This document shows positions 1 to 8,782 of a stretch of DNA of 51,417 bases, piece after piece; positions within the stretch are counted from its first letter, which is position 1, and each line of letters starts with the position of its first letter. Source of the DNA: RGIG4576 sp964536025 (GTDB lineage: Bacteria > Bacteroidota > Bacteroidia > Bacteroidales > Muribaculaceae); contig CAZHXA010000013.1 in NCBI GenBank assembly GCA_964536025.1, forward strand, positions 1 through 51,417, written 5' to 3'. A model generated the notes under the pieces. It searched no databases, was not told where the DNA came from, and saw nothing but the letters and a program-made list of their open reading frames with translations. Position numbers and translations under genes: made by a program.

Positions 1-1011
1 ATACCATGTTGTGGGATTGATTACTTGCATAAACGACATTTCCCTATCTTTTTTCAACAATTGACAAGCCACATATCTGCCGGTATCGGGTGCTGTGCCG
101 CACACTGTATAGGCTAAGTCTTCTACAAATGGTATCATTTCATCACTCACAAGTATATCTATTGACTTTACAAGCGACTGCCATTCGGACGACATTGATT
201 TAAGCATTTTAATACCCACATTATATACTTCACCTGTAAACAAGCCGGTTTCGTAACCGCTCATCGACGAATTTACCTTAAACGATACCATTCCGGCACA
301 TTGCACACCTTTACCCACTACTACGGGAGGACTTACCGAGGCATAACTGTCATCCCACAATCTCAATGCATAACGCACTGCTATAGGTTGCAAAAATATG
401 CCTTTTTGCATTGTCTCTCGCTTTATTTCAGCGTATGTAGAAATTACCGACGACTCCAAGGATCTCCTATCAGCATCTTCAAGAGCAATCCATTGTGAAT
501 AGCTGTTTTTAAAGTTTTTTCCCTGTATATTCTTATCTATTATTGTGGTATTGACGGCTCGTAGTTCTATTTGTGGCATTGCATCGTTTAAATCGGTCAA
601 AATATAGTTTTCTGATTTTTTATACAAAAATTTCTTCCCTAGTTGAGTAAAAATCACCACAAATGGTCCCACTATTTGTGCAAATAACGGCTTTGCCCCT
701 ACATTACACAACTTTTCATTGAGAGTACTATAATCATAGCCTTGTCTAACTCCATGTAGATATATTGTGCCATCATCGGTGTAAGTTAAAAGATAATTCT
801 TTCCGTTTCGGCTGTCTACTATCAATATTTTTTCATTTTCTCGCAAGTTGCCACACGCCTCCCATTCTCCAGTAGCTTCTACCGAGCTGTTTCTCTCTCG
901 CATATTTTCAAGCACATTGCACTCCCCCACAATACCGTTTTCTGTATTACTTCTTATAGTAACCCCTTTAGGTTCAATCTTGAGCATTTTCGTTTCGTTT
1001 GTGTTTTTCAT
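1..1011 (-). CDS. Phage virion-like protein, truncated by the window edge
   Basis: This is an open frame of 337 codons from an ATG at 1011 that runs off the left edge without a stop. It begins MKNTNETKMLKIEPKGV. The visible part is a soluble, beta-rich protein with a pattern like VDSRNGKNYLLTYTDDGTIY, suggestive of propeller blades, and no signal peptide. The start overlaps the end of the muramidase gene (stop at 974) by 38 bases in another frame, so the two are probably translated from one message. Its neighbours are a phage lysis enzyme and a terminase, so a structural virion role (for example a tail or head-to-tail stabilisation protein) is the best inference. I do not recognise a specific family. 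Confidence is high that it is a gene and low on function. Confidence 0.6.
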   Translation of the reverse strand, partial: MKNTNETKMLKIEPKGVTIRSNTENGIVGECNVLENMRERNSSVEATGEWEACGNLRENEKILIVDSRNGKNYLLTYTDDGTIYLHGVRQGYDYSTLNEKLCNVGAKPLFAQIVGPFVVIFTQLGKKFLYKKSENYILTDLNDAMPQIELRAVNTTIIDKNIQGKNFKNSYSQWIALEDADRRSLESSVISTYAEIKRETMQKGIFLQPIAVRYALRLWDDSYASVSPPVVVGKGVQCAGMVSFKVNSSMSGYETGLFTGEVYNVGIKMLKSMSSEWQSLVKSIDILVSDEMIPFVEDLAYTVCGTAPDTGRYVACQLLKKDREMSFMQVINPTTWY

Positions 1012-1579
1012 AAGCTTTTTTCATTTTTTTATCATATTGATTTACTTTGTAACCTTTGCCGTTATATCTTAGTGCAAACAAGTCCCATTTATAAAATTCA
1101 AGACACTTTGCAAGTCCGGTACTTTGCATGAATTTAACCCAGAGTAAGACCTGTTCTAATGATGTTGATGACATTCTTTCTACAAACTCGTTTACATCTT
1201 CACAACCGCATAGTTCATAATTAAAGCCCATTATTTGAAACAGTCCCCAACTTGTCGACTCCAAAGCGGCTCGTTTATGAATTTTTATGGCTCGCTCAAG
1301 TCGTTCATACTCCTGTGTTCCTCCTTTATAATATCTGCGAGTCCATTCAAGATGCACTATATCCTCATTGCCTTGCATATAATCTACAGGATTCAAGCCA
1401 TAACGTTTCAATCGTTGCCAAAATACATGCCCCTCAAAAAGTATTATAGGACGTCCATCTTCCAAAAAACCATTCCTGTTTCCTGTTTCAACTTCAGCCA
1501 CAGCCATTATTGCTGCTTTTTCCACTCCAAGCATTTCTGCTGCTTGTGCATAATCATTTTCATTTAATGTGTTATTCAT
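974..1579 (-). CDS. N-acetylmuramidase (DUF3380/PF11860 type), phage endolysin
   Basis: This is a peptidoglycan-cleaving enzyme of the Muramidase family (PF11860), known mostly as phage endolysins. The whole domain is recognisable along about 200 residues: YAQAAEMLGVEKAAIMAVAE with a Glu-rich VETGNRNGF segment, RPIILFEGHVFWQRL, AALESTSWGLFQIMGFNYEL, and a C-terminal ALRYNGKGYKVNQYDKKM. There is no signal peptide or membrane segment, so export would need a holin or another route, and none is visible here. I prefer the ATG at 1579. The frame extends upstream to a TTG at 1603, but that start lies in A-rich leader sequence close to a promoter-like box. The gene overlaps the downstream virion-like gene and diverges from the terminase. 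Confidence 0.85.
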   Translation of the reverse strand: MNNTLNENDYAQAAEMLGVEKAAIMAVAEVETGNRNGFLEDGRPIILFEGHVFWQRLKRYGLNPVDYMQGNEDIVHLEWTRRYYKGGTQEYERLERAIKIHKRAALESTSWGLFQIMGFNYELCGCEDVNEFVERMSSTSLEQVLLWVKFMQSTGLAKCLEFYKWDLFALRYNGKGYKVNQYDKKMKKAYEKHKRNENAQD

Positions 1580-1631
1580 GTTTCTTCTATTTTTTCTTTG
1601 CAAAAGAACAATTATCTCATTGCAATTATAT

Positions 1632-1681
1632 CCTTTAAAAGACCAACTGTTTTATTTTTTAATAATTTACTCTTTTAAAGG
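1632..1681. repeat. Perfect 11-bp inverted repeat in the divergent phage promoter region
   Basis: CCTTTAAAAGA at 1632-1642 is matched exactly by its reverse complement at 1671-1681, with a 28-base T/A-rich spacer. It sits between the divergent muramidase and terminase starts, so it could be a dimeric operator or a stem. No T-run directly follows either arm in a terminator-like way. The regulatory role is inference. Confidence 0.6.
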
Positions 1682-1704
1682 AATTTATCCTCCACACGCT
1701 CTTT

Positions 1705-1712
1705 TATTTTTG
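1705..1712 (+). promoter_or_regulatory. Candidate -7 element for the terminase gene
   Basis: TATTTTTG fits the Bacteroidetes -7 consensus TAnnTTTG and lies 33 bases before the terminase ATG. No TTTG appears at the expected -33 distance, so this is a weak call. Confidence 0.35.
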
Positions 1713-1744
1713 CAACTGCTGCAAAAAATATATTATTTCTTACT

Positions 1745-3637
1745 ATGGAAAACACACAAAATATTGATTTTTATAAACTGAAAGCCGAAAACGAAAAACG
1801 CAATAAACTTCTCATTAACGAATACGACCCTTTGGCTGGGGTGGGATGCTATGGCAAAAGAGAAGCTCGAAACATTGATGGATGTATTTACTTACTGCCT
1901 TCCGACATGTTGCGTATTCACAAAATAGACCGATATACTCCATTAAATAAGGTGGAAGCTATTCGCATACGATACGACTTCGAGTTTTGGTGTGTGCGAT
2001 GCGTAACTATTAAAGATAAAGTATCGGCAAGAAGTATTCCATTCTCGCTCAATGCTCCTCAACGACGCATTTTAGCTATTCTGGAAGATATGCGTACCGC
2101 AGGAAAACCTATACGCCTCATCATGCTAAAAGCAAGACAATGGGGTGGCTCTACTCTTGTTCAAATTTATATGGCTTGGATTCAAATTGTACATTGCACA
2201 CACTGGAATAGTCTCATTTGTGGGCACCTTAAAGACACTTCATCGGCTATTAAGGGTATATACACTCGCATGCTCAAAGAATACCCCGAACAACTCAACG
2301 AGTGTGAAAAAAACATGTTATTCCACCCTTTTGAAAAAAGCAGGAACGCAAGCGAAATCACAGGGCGTGACTGCATTGTTATTACAGGCAGTGCCGAAAG
2401 TCAGGAATCTATTCGCGGATACGACATTGCTATGGCTCATCTCACCGAAGTGGCTTTTTGGAGAAATTCAACTCAGAAAAGTCCGGAAAACGTGATTCGT
2501 GCTGTGTGTGGAGCTATTGCACTTCTTCCTCTCACCGTCATTGTCATGGAAAGTACTGCAAATGGTGTGGGGAACTTTTTCCACACTGAATGGCTGAGAG
2601 CTAAAGCCGGACAAAGTGATAAACGTCCGGTTTTTGTTCCCTGGTATGAAATAGAGATTTATCGCACTGAGGTAAACAACATAATGGAATTGTGGAAAGA
2701 GCTTGACGACTACGAACTCAACCTCTGGGAGCGTGGGCTTACGCTCGAAATGATTGCGTGGTATCACACCAAACGCAAAGAATATAACACGCACTCGCAA
2801 ATGATGGCGGAATACCCCACCGACGACATTGAAGCTTTCGCTAATACAGGACAATGCGTATTCAATATGTCCGATATTGAAAAATTAAGAAACTACTGCC
2901 GACAACCGTCTTGGATTGGAGAACTCGAAGGGGACAGTCATGAAGGTAAGGAAGCTTTAAGCAATCTTAAATTCATTGAAACACCGCAAGGTGAGCTACA
3001 CATTTGGCAAAAACCCTCAGCTACAGAACCGCTACGTGCCAATAGATATATAATTACTGTCGACGTGGGCGGAATAAGCCACGATTCCGATTACTCCGTT
3101 ATTTCGGTTATCGACCGTTTGAGTCCCGAAGGTAAACCCGAAGTCGCAGCTCAATGGAGAGGACACACTCACCACGACTTGCTTGCGTGGAAAGCGGCAC
3201 AAATTGCACGATGGTATCACAACGGACTGCTCGTTATTGAAAGTAATACTCTCGAAACTGAATATACTGAAGGAAATGGTGCCGAATATATACTTAACCT
3301 CGTGAGCGACGTTTATTTCAACATGTATTGTCGTGAACCATCGGCGACTTGTCCTGAAAAAACAAAACGCATCGGTTTCCACACCAACCGTCGCACTAAA
3401 GAACAAGTAGTTTACTCTCAAATGCGTATTTTGCGAGATAACCTGTATATCGAACACTGCTTTCAAGCTCTTGACGAATACTCTACTTTTGAAAAGCAAC
3501 CAAATGGGGGATATGGAGCCATCAAAGGGCGACACGACGACATTATAATGACAAGATGTATAGGAATGTATATAGCCGAAGATGAAGACCGAAAAGACCA
3601 CAGCCGACACTCAACCGCACTACTGAAGACTCAGTAG
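1745..3637 (+). CDS. Phage terminase large subunit (TerL)
   Basis: This is the ATPase/nuclease that packages phage DNA into the prohead. The protein has 630 residues. The ATPase part shows a Walker-A-like KARQWGGST (129-137), with the modified P-loop usual in terminases, and a Walker-B-like IAMAHLTEVAFW (228-239) ending in the catalytic acidic position. The C-terminal RNase H-like nuclease begins at ITVDVGGISHDSDYSV (Asp440), with a second acidic strand LLVIESNTLETE and a final GRHDDIIMTR near residue 598. An N-terminal extension of about 100 residues precedes the ATPase. No small terminase, portal or capsid gene follows; the next gene is a cellular lipoprotein. The block is therefore the edge or remnant of a prophage. 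Confidence 0.9.
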   Translation: MENTQNIDFYKLKAENEKRNKLLINEYDPLAGVGCYGKREARNIDGCIYLLPSDMLRIHKIDRYTPLNKVEAIRIRYDFEFWCVRCVTIKDKVSARSIPFSLNAPQRRILAILEDMRTAGKPIRLIMLKARQWGGSTLVQIYMAWIQIVHCTHWNSLICGHLKDTSSAIKGIYTRMLKEYPEQLNECEKNMLFHPFEKSRNASEITGRDCIVITGSAESQESIRGYDIAMAHLTEVAFWRNSTQKSPENVIRAVCGAIALLPLTVIVMESTANGVGNFFHTEWLRAKAGQSDKRPVFVPWYEIEIYRTEVNNIMELWKELDDYELNLWERGLTLEMIAWYHTKRKEYNTHSQMMAEYPTDDIEAFANTGQCVFNMSDIEKLRNYCRQPSWIGELEGDSHEGKEALSNLKFIETPQGELHIWQKPSATEPLRANRYIITVDVGGISHDSDYSVISVIDRLSPEGKPEVAAQWRGHTHHDLLAWKAAQIARWYHNGLLVIESNTLETEYTEGNGAEYILNLVSDVYFNMYCREPSATCPEKTKRIGFHTNRRTKEQVVYSQMRILRDNLYIEHCFQALDEYSTFEKQPNGGYGAIKGRHDDIIMTRCIGMYIAEDEDRKDHSRHSTALLKTQ

Positions 3638-3735
3638 TCTTTTTAGAACTCAATTGATAATTACAGTGGATTATAGTGATACCAAATGTAAGTAGAGAAT
3701 TTCTTATCGGCTTCCACATTTCAGATTATATTTTA

Positions 3736-3848
3736 TACCGAAAGCATTAATCTCTCTGGTTTCACATTTTAGCTTTCATTTCTGACTTTTCACATTTCAC
3801 CTTTGAGTTTTCAGTTTTTCAGCAGGCTAATGCCGAAGGCATTACATA
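3736..3848. repeat. Dispersed intergenic repeat with ATGCCTTCGGCAT-type palindrome, copy 1
   Basis: A 20-base block at 3828-3847 (TAATGCCGAAGGCATTACAT) is the exact reverse complement of the block at 34761-34780, 31 kb away. To its left are a spacer rich in TTTTCA and CTTTGAGT motifs and a degraded half-palindrome (ACCGAAAGCATTAA, near 3737-3750). The same architecture (palindrome, TTTTCA/CTTTGAGT spacer, palindrome) recurs at 34761-34842. The layout resembles a small non-autonomous repeat. No transposase is nearby. Confidence 0.65.
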
Positions 3849-4000
3849 GTGTATTAACCGCTACGTAAGGTAACAAAGTTCAGCCACGTGCAGACAATCA
3901 ACGCCCCTATCTGATGTTTCTGAAAGAAACCACACCCCACTTTAAACCCTCAACTAAGGACTAATGGACTAATTGCAAAAAAGTAGGCTGAAAAGTCAAT

Positions 4001-4031
4001 AAAAAAGCACCGCGAAATCACTTCGAGGTGC
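4001..4031 (-). terminator. Rho-independent terminator, minus orientation
   Basis: GCACCGCGAA pairs with TTCGAGGTGC (one mismatch, 5-base loop) at 4007-4031. On the minus strand it is followed by six T (4006-4001). No annotated minus-strand gene lies upstream for more than 4 kb, so it belongs to the orphan transcript. Confidence 0.75.
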
Positions 4032-4294
4032 CCTAGGAAAAAAATAGTATGAATAAAATGTGGTATTAGGGTTAACATCCTTCGGCATGCAAATTTTACA
4101 TTTACAAAATCCGATATTCATCTGTTTTACCTAATTAATCTTTTGAATTCTCCGGTTAAAATTTTGGACATATTGGTTATGATCCTTTTTAACACATTTA
4201 ATTCTACTCATCATTTTATCAGGTAAAACCTGTTTAATTACTAATCATTTAAAATTTCGTCTCTCTTATGAAAAACACTTTTCACTCATTATTA
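4001..4294 (-). ncRNA. Candidate unannotated minus-strand transcript (small RNA or small-protein mRNA)
   Basis: This unit is defined by a canonical promoter (4300-4330) giving a start near 4294 and a strong terminator ending near 4001. The RNA would be about 290 nt. It contains a 27-codon frame on the minus strand, 4214 to 4131, beginning MMSRIKCVKKDHNQYV and very basic. A second frame from 4121 begins MNIGFCKCKICMPKDV with three closely spaced cysteines, but it reads into the terminator. Neither is recognised. It could be a regulatory RNA, a micro-protein message, or a leftover unit whose gene was deleted next to the phage block. Confidence 0.45.
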
Positions 4295-4299
4295 CTTCA

Positions 4300-4330
4300 C
4301 AAAGGTACAAGTTTTTTACAAATCAACAAA
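4300..4330 (-). promoter_or_regulatory. Bacteroidetes-type promoter driving the orphan transcript
   Basis: On the minus strand TTTG (4330-4327), then exactly 19 bases, then TACCTTTG (4307-4300): a full match to the TTTG-N19-TAnnTTTG pattern and equal to the SRP RNA promoter in this window. The predicted start is about 4294. Confidence 0.7.
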
Positions 4331-4522
4331 ATTTTAATCGCGATTTTACTCCAAATAAACACTAATTTTTTCTTTTTAAATATAAAGAATGTTATTGTTT
4401 GTTCAAATTCAACCATTTCACTCAATTTTCACCATATTTTTTCATAACGAAACGGCTTTCACATCTTTTTATGCACAAAGAGAAACCGCAACGAAACTTT
4501 TACACAAACAAAACTTACAACT

Positions 4523-5824
4523 ATGGGAAAAAAATTAAATTATTTTGCAATGCTACTATTAAGTGCTTCTATGGTAGCATGTGGTGGTGATGACGAACCT
4601 ACTCTTACACCGCCTACTGGAGACAACGACATCGAGGAAATCGTAGGTGAAGACACAAGCAAGCCTAAAGAGTATTTTGAAAACACTGCGAAACTTTTCT
4701 TGGATTATTTTAATGCCGATAATCACAAAGGCATCATAACCCTACTTAATGATTTCGCTAAGACTTATGAAGATTATGATATTGCAGACCAATCCAACGA
4801 AAAAATTTCGTCAAAAGGCATTAATGTTATAATCAAAAATACAGCTAATGCCATTAGTAAGGGTAATTACACTCGTGCAACCGGCAGTGACGAACTATTC
4901 GATTACGCTCAATTTACAGGTATATATGAACCAAATCCCGATACAGAATGTTGGGAACGTACAGGCGACTCTGAATCTTTGATTTTAAAGTTTGACCACT
5001 ATGGTGCTAAGTGTGAATTTACTATTACGCTTTCCGGTAATCAATGGTCGGCAAACATCGACGAAGAAACCACTGTAAACGTACCTAAAACAATCACAAT
5101 GACATTGACCGAAGGTTCTACTACACACTTGAAGTCAACTATTCAAACCGACTACAACCCCAACAAACACACTTTGAGTGCTAATATTGATGTTAAAGTT
5201 GCCGATTTACAAGCGTTTGCTCAAATAAGCGGAAACGATAATGAAATCAAGACTACTCAAAAACTTATCGTTAATGGTAAAACTTTGGAAACAGCAGAAG
5301 CGACAATCACAGGTAAAAACTTATGCAACCGCGAAGCTATCGAAGATGCAATTAATAAAGAAGATGCAACAGCTTTAAAAGATTACTTCACTAATGCTAC
5401 CGCTGAAACCGACATTTTAGGACGTTTGCAAGTCAAAGCCTCTGTAAGCTCTCTATATAACATTGTAAAAGCAATAGAAGACTACGAAGATGCTTGGGAA
5501 GATGCCTACGTTAGCAGTAATTACAATTATTCTGATAAAGTATTTGAAAAAATCGAAAAAGATTATGCCAACACTCTAAACGAAAACACCAGCTGTTCTT
5601 TCTACTTTGCACGCAACAACACAAAGCAAGGAGACATCATATTCAAAGCTATTGAAGACGATGACTACTATTACACTGAATACTATACTGAAATGGTTCT
5701 TAAATTTAATGATGGTGGAACTTACCGATTTGAAGAATATTTCAACGAAAACAAATTTGGTAGCACAGTAAATCAATTTGAAAATTTAATTGAATCTTAC
5801 AAACAAATATTAAACATTAACTAA
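4523..5824 (+). CDS. Surface-exposed lipoprotein of unknown function
   Basis: The protein has 433 residues. It starts MGKKLNYFAMLLLSASMVAC, a type II signal peptide with a lipobox ending at Cys20. The cysteine is followed by GGDDEP, an acidic stretch of the kind that acts in Bacteroidetes as a lipoprotein export signal to the outer face of the outer membrane. The rest is hydrophilic, with beta-rich segments such as KFDHYGAKCEFTITL and MVLKFNDGGTYRFEEY, and two similar acidic helical stretches around residues 52-85 and 270-345 that may be a duplicated domain. I do not recognise a family. It lies 38 bases before the TonB receptor and may be co-transcribed with it. Confidence 0.8.
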   Translation: MGKKLNYFAMLLLSASMVACGGDDEPTLTPPTGDNDIEEIVGEDTSKPKEYFENTAKLFLDYFNADNHKGIITLLNDFAKTYEDYDIADQSNEKISSKGINVIIKNTANAISKGNYTRATGSDELFDYAQFTGIYEPNPDTECWERTGDSESLILKFDHYGAKCEFTITLSGNQWSANIDEETTVNVPKTITMTLTEGSTTHLKSTIQTDYNPNKHTLSANIDVKVADLQAFAQISGNDNEIKTTQKLIVNGKTLETAEATITGKNLCNREAIEDAINKEDATALKDYFTNATAETDILGRLQVKASVSSLYNIVKAIEDYEDAWEDAYVSSNYNYSDKVFEKIEKDYANTLNENTSCSFYFARNNTKQGDIIFKAIEDDDYYYTEYYTEMVLKFNDGGTYRFEEYFNENKFGSTVNQFENLIESYKQILNIN

Positions 5825-5862
5825 TATCAATATTGATATATAACAATCAGCGAGTAACTGTC

Positions 5863-7912
5863 ATGACCAAATTTCATACATATTGCACATGGATGTTACT
5901 CGCTGTTTTTTGTTTTCAAAAAACACACGCTCAAAATCCCGACGGAACAGTTCTTTCCGACACTATAAAAGAGATTGTCATTACAGCAAAATCACAACAG
6001 TTGACATCAATCTCAAGCCACGCCGAAAAGATTTCGTTATCTTCTCAAAGACTCGGTTATCAAGCTAAGATTTTAGGTAATGCCGATGCCTTTAGATATA
6101 TACAACTATTACCGGGAGTTTCAACGAACAACGACTATACCACAGGCACATCTATTCAGGGATGCGAATTTTCTCACTCAGTAGTGGAAATGGAAGGTGC
6201 AACATTATTTTACCCTTATCATTTGCTCGGCATTTTTTCCACTTGCAACAACGACCATTTCTCTAACATTTCTATTGAAAAAAGTATTCACTCTTCCAAC
6301 TTTGCCAATAGGCTCGGTGGTAAGATTGAAATTCAACCTAAAAAAAATGCCCGAAAAATTGTCAGGAAGTGCCGACGTTGGGTTGATTTCTTCGGGTCTA
6401 TCTTTGTCTATACCCATTTCATCAAAATGCGGTCTTATTTTATCGGGTAGAATATCCTACCTCAACGCATTATATTCACCTTTATTGGAAAACGATGAAA
6501 ATAAACTCAAATATGACTTTTACGACACCAACCTTACGTTCCTGTTCCGAAAAGACAAATATAATACTTTAACCGTCAATGCAATGCTCGGGAAAGACAA
6601 AATCAGCAATTTCAATAAAGAAAGTTATCTTAACTTAAAGTCAAAATGGAATAATTTTGCATTTTCTTCTTCTTGGGAACACAAAGGTAAAATAGCACAC
6701 AAGACTAACATTGCATGCTCTTATTTTAAAAACGACATAAGTGTTTTAATGCCAGATTTTATAATCAATCTTCCGGCAAAAATAACTCAAATTTCTATCA
6801 AAGAAAACATATCCTGTCAAATAAGCGAAAAATGGAATTTAAACGCCGGCATAGCTTCCGATTTTCACAGGATCTTGAAAAACCGTAGCTATTCCGAAGG
6901 GTTATATGAAAAGAACAAAACACATAAAGGCTACTACAATACCAATGAAACTCGCTTTTTCGGCGATGTAACTTTCTCTCCCGACAACAAATGGGCTTTC
7001 AGTACAGGAATAAAAAATACCGTTTATAGCACACACAATTTCAACAATTTTTCTACCGACCCCTATTTCACTTTGAAATACAAGCACCACAAAATAGGCT
7101 CTTTTGCTATACACGCAGGCATATATCATCAATACCTTCATCAAACCGGACTTTCAGCGTGCGGTCTTCCTATGGATTTTTGGTTCATAAGCAATAACAA
7201 CACACCAAGACAAAGAGCTTATAGCTTGGCTGCCACATGGACACATAAAATACCTCGCGTGAACATCGACTTTTCGGCAGAAATATATTACAAACGTATG
7301 TTGAATCAACTTGAATTCAATGGTTCTGTAATGAACGTTATTTTAAACGAGAATGATTTAAAAAGCAATTTAATAACATCCAACGGCTTTAATACCGGAA
7401 TAGATATTATGTTGCAAAAACGATTTGGCAAAATATCTGGGTGGTTTAGCTATTCGATTGGCTTTGCACGCCGAAAAATTCCCTATTTAGCTTCGGGTTA
7501 TGTTCCATCATCAAGAGAGTCGCTACGCAACTTATCTGTTACAGCCAATTATAAGCATAATGAGCTTTTTTCTTACGCTGCTAATTTTGTTTTTGCTTCG
7601 GGAACACCAACAACACCCATAAAATCGATCTTCGTAATAGGTGAAAATGTATTGTGTGAATATGGCAAATTCAATTCGCACAATTTGCCCGATTATCACC
7701 GACTTGACCTTTCTTGCACTTACACATTCCCCAAAAAAGCAAACAGCAAATTCACTCATTCGCTTAACTTGTCGATTGTAAACGCATACGCCAACAAAAA
7801 TGTTTCTTTACAATATTTTTCATTATCCAAAGATAGTAGCTCATTTATTTTTAAGGATATATCAACAATGTTTAAAGTGTTACCGTCTTTAAGTTACCGA
7901 TTAGAATTTTAA
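5863..7912 (+). pseudogene. TonB-dependent receptor split by a frameshift in an A8 tract
   Basis: Two overlapping frames together encode one outer-membrane receptor of about 683 residues. Frame 1 starts at ATG 5863 (MTKFHTYCTWMLLAVFCF, signal peptide ending near THAQ) and encodes a plug domain with NADAFRYIQLLPGV and HLLGIFSTCNNDHFSNISIE, motifs of the receptors that pair with DUF4249 proteins. It loses frame at eight A (6340-6347) and stops at 6450. Frame 2 continues from the same point (KKMPEKLSGSADVGLISSGL) through the beta-barrel to an aromatic-ended terminus (SYRLEF) at 7912. Removing one A joins the frames exactly. It may be a true pseudogene, a phase-variable tract, transcriptional slippage or a sequencing error; the barrel frame has no other damage. 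An N-terminal carboxypeptidase-like domain is absent. Confidence 0.8.
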
Positions 7913-7918
7913 ACAAGA

Positions 7919-8746
7919 ATGAAAATTCAAATATTTACAATATTTATAATATTACTATCTACCGTATCGTGTAATAACGACTACCCTAAAGAAGAGCAAA
8001 AACTCGTTATAGAAGGGTGGATTGAAAACGGTGAAATCCCGGTAGTATTAGTAGGTTTGAGTGGCAATATCGACAACGACGGCGACAATATTGCCGATTT
8101 CATGGTAAGATGGGCAAAAGTGAGTATAAGCGACGGCGATTCTACCTATATTCTCACTGGAGGAATGGATAAAAATTACTTTCCGCCATTTGTTTATAAA
8201 TGCTACGATTTAAGAGGTGTACCGGGAAAAACATACACTCTCGAAGTGGAATATAATGACATGAAAGTCTCTGCTGTAACAAGTATTCCCGAACCTATCG
8301 AAATTGACACAATAGAAATAAAAAACACTTTAGATAACAATTGGCTACGAGCTATTAACGTGGTCATTAATAATGAATCATCCCAAAAAGAATATTTTCG
8401 ACTACGTTATAGAGATTATGATTCTGAAACTCGAATCTATCCTTCTTTTATGGGTACTTTCTACACCGAACACGAAACCCTCAACAAATCTTTTCCGTTA
8501 TATCGTGCAAAACGTGCCACTCTTAAAGACTATACGCCTTATTTCAGTGTAGGAACCCACTTGGAGGTAAGATTGGGACATATTTCAGAAGAAAGTTATA
8601 ATATATGGTGTGACTACGATAATACGGTTTATTTCGGTTCCAACGTTTTCTTTAAGCAACAAACCGATTTACGTTCTAACATTGTAAATGGTTTTGGGCA
8701 TTGGATAGGTTATGGCATTAGCAAACGTAAATTCATCGTAGAATAA
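7919..8746 (+). CDS. DUF4249 family lipoprotein, partner of the TonB receptor
   Basis: The protein has 275 residues and starts MKIQIFTIFIILLSTVSC, a lipoprotein signal with Cys18, followed by NNDYPKEEQ. The next segment, KLVIEGWIENGEIPVVLVGL, then repeated beta strands (WAKVSISDGDSTYIL, PGKTYTLEVEYNDMKVSAVT), is the pattern of DUF4249, a family of periplasm- or surface-facing lipoproteins found beside TonB-dependent receptors in Bacteroidota. Here it starts 6 bases after the receptor stop, so the two are surely co-transcribed. The ligand is unknown. The intact partner argues that the receptor was functional recently. Confidence 0.85.
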   Translation: MKIQIFTIFIILLSTVSCNNDYPKEEQKLVIEGWIENGEIPVVLVGLSGNIDNDGDNIADFMVRWAKVSISDGDSTYILTGGMDKNYFPPFVYKCYDLRGVPGKTYTLEVEYNDMKVSAVTSIPEPIEIDTIEIKNTLDNNWLRAINVVINNESSQKEYFRLRYRDYDSETRIYPSFMGTFYTEHETLNKSFPLYRAKRATLKDYTPYFSVGTHLEVRLGHISEESYNIWCDYDNTVYFGSNVFFKQQTDLRSNIVNGFGHWIGYGISKRKFIVE

Positions 8747-8782
8747 ACGTTGCTTTTTGACAATCCCGCACCTTGAATGTTA

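Larger units (their letters stand above)
3638..4522. other. Gene-poor interval between the phage block and the lipoprotein operon
   Basis: There is no credible long coding frame in these 885 bases. The stretch holds a repeat element ending in a palindrome (3736-3848), a minus-oriented terminator (4001-4031) and a minus-oriented promoter (4300-4330), each listed separately. The remaining sequence up to the lipoprotein start is very AT-rich, and I see no clear plus-strand promoter for the lipoprotein. Confidence 0.6.

Noticed and set aside
3032..3610. Minus-strand frame of 192 codons opposite terL
   Set aside because: Antisense shadow of the nuclease domain; no start context or family pattern.
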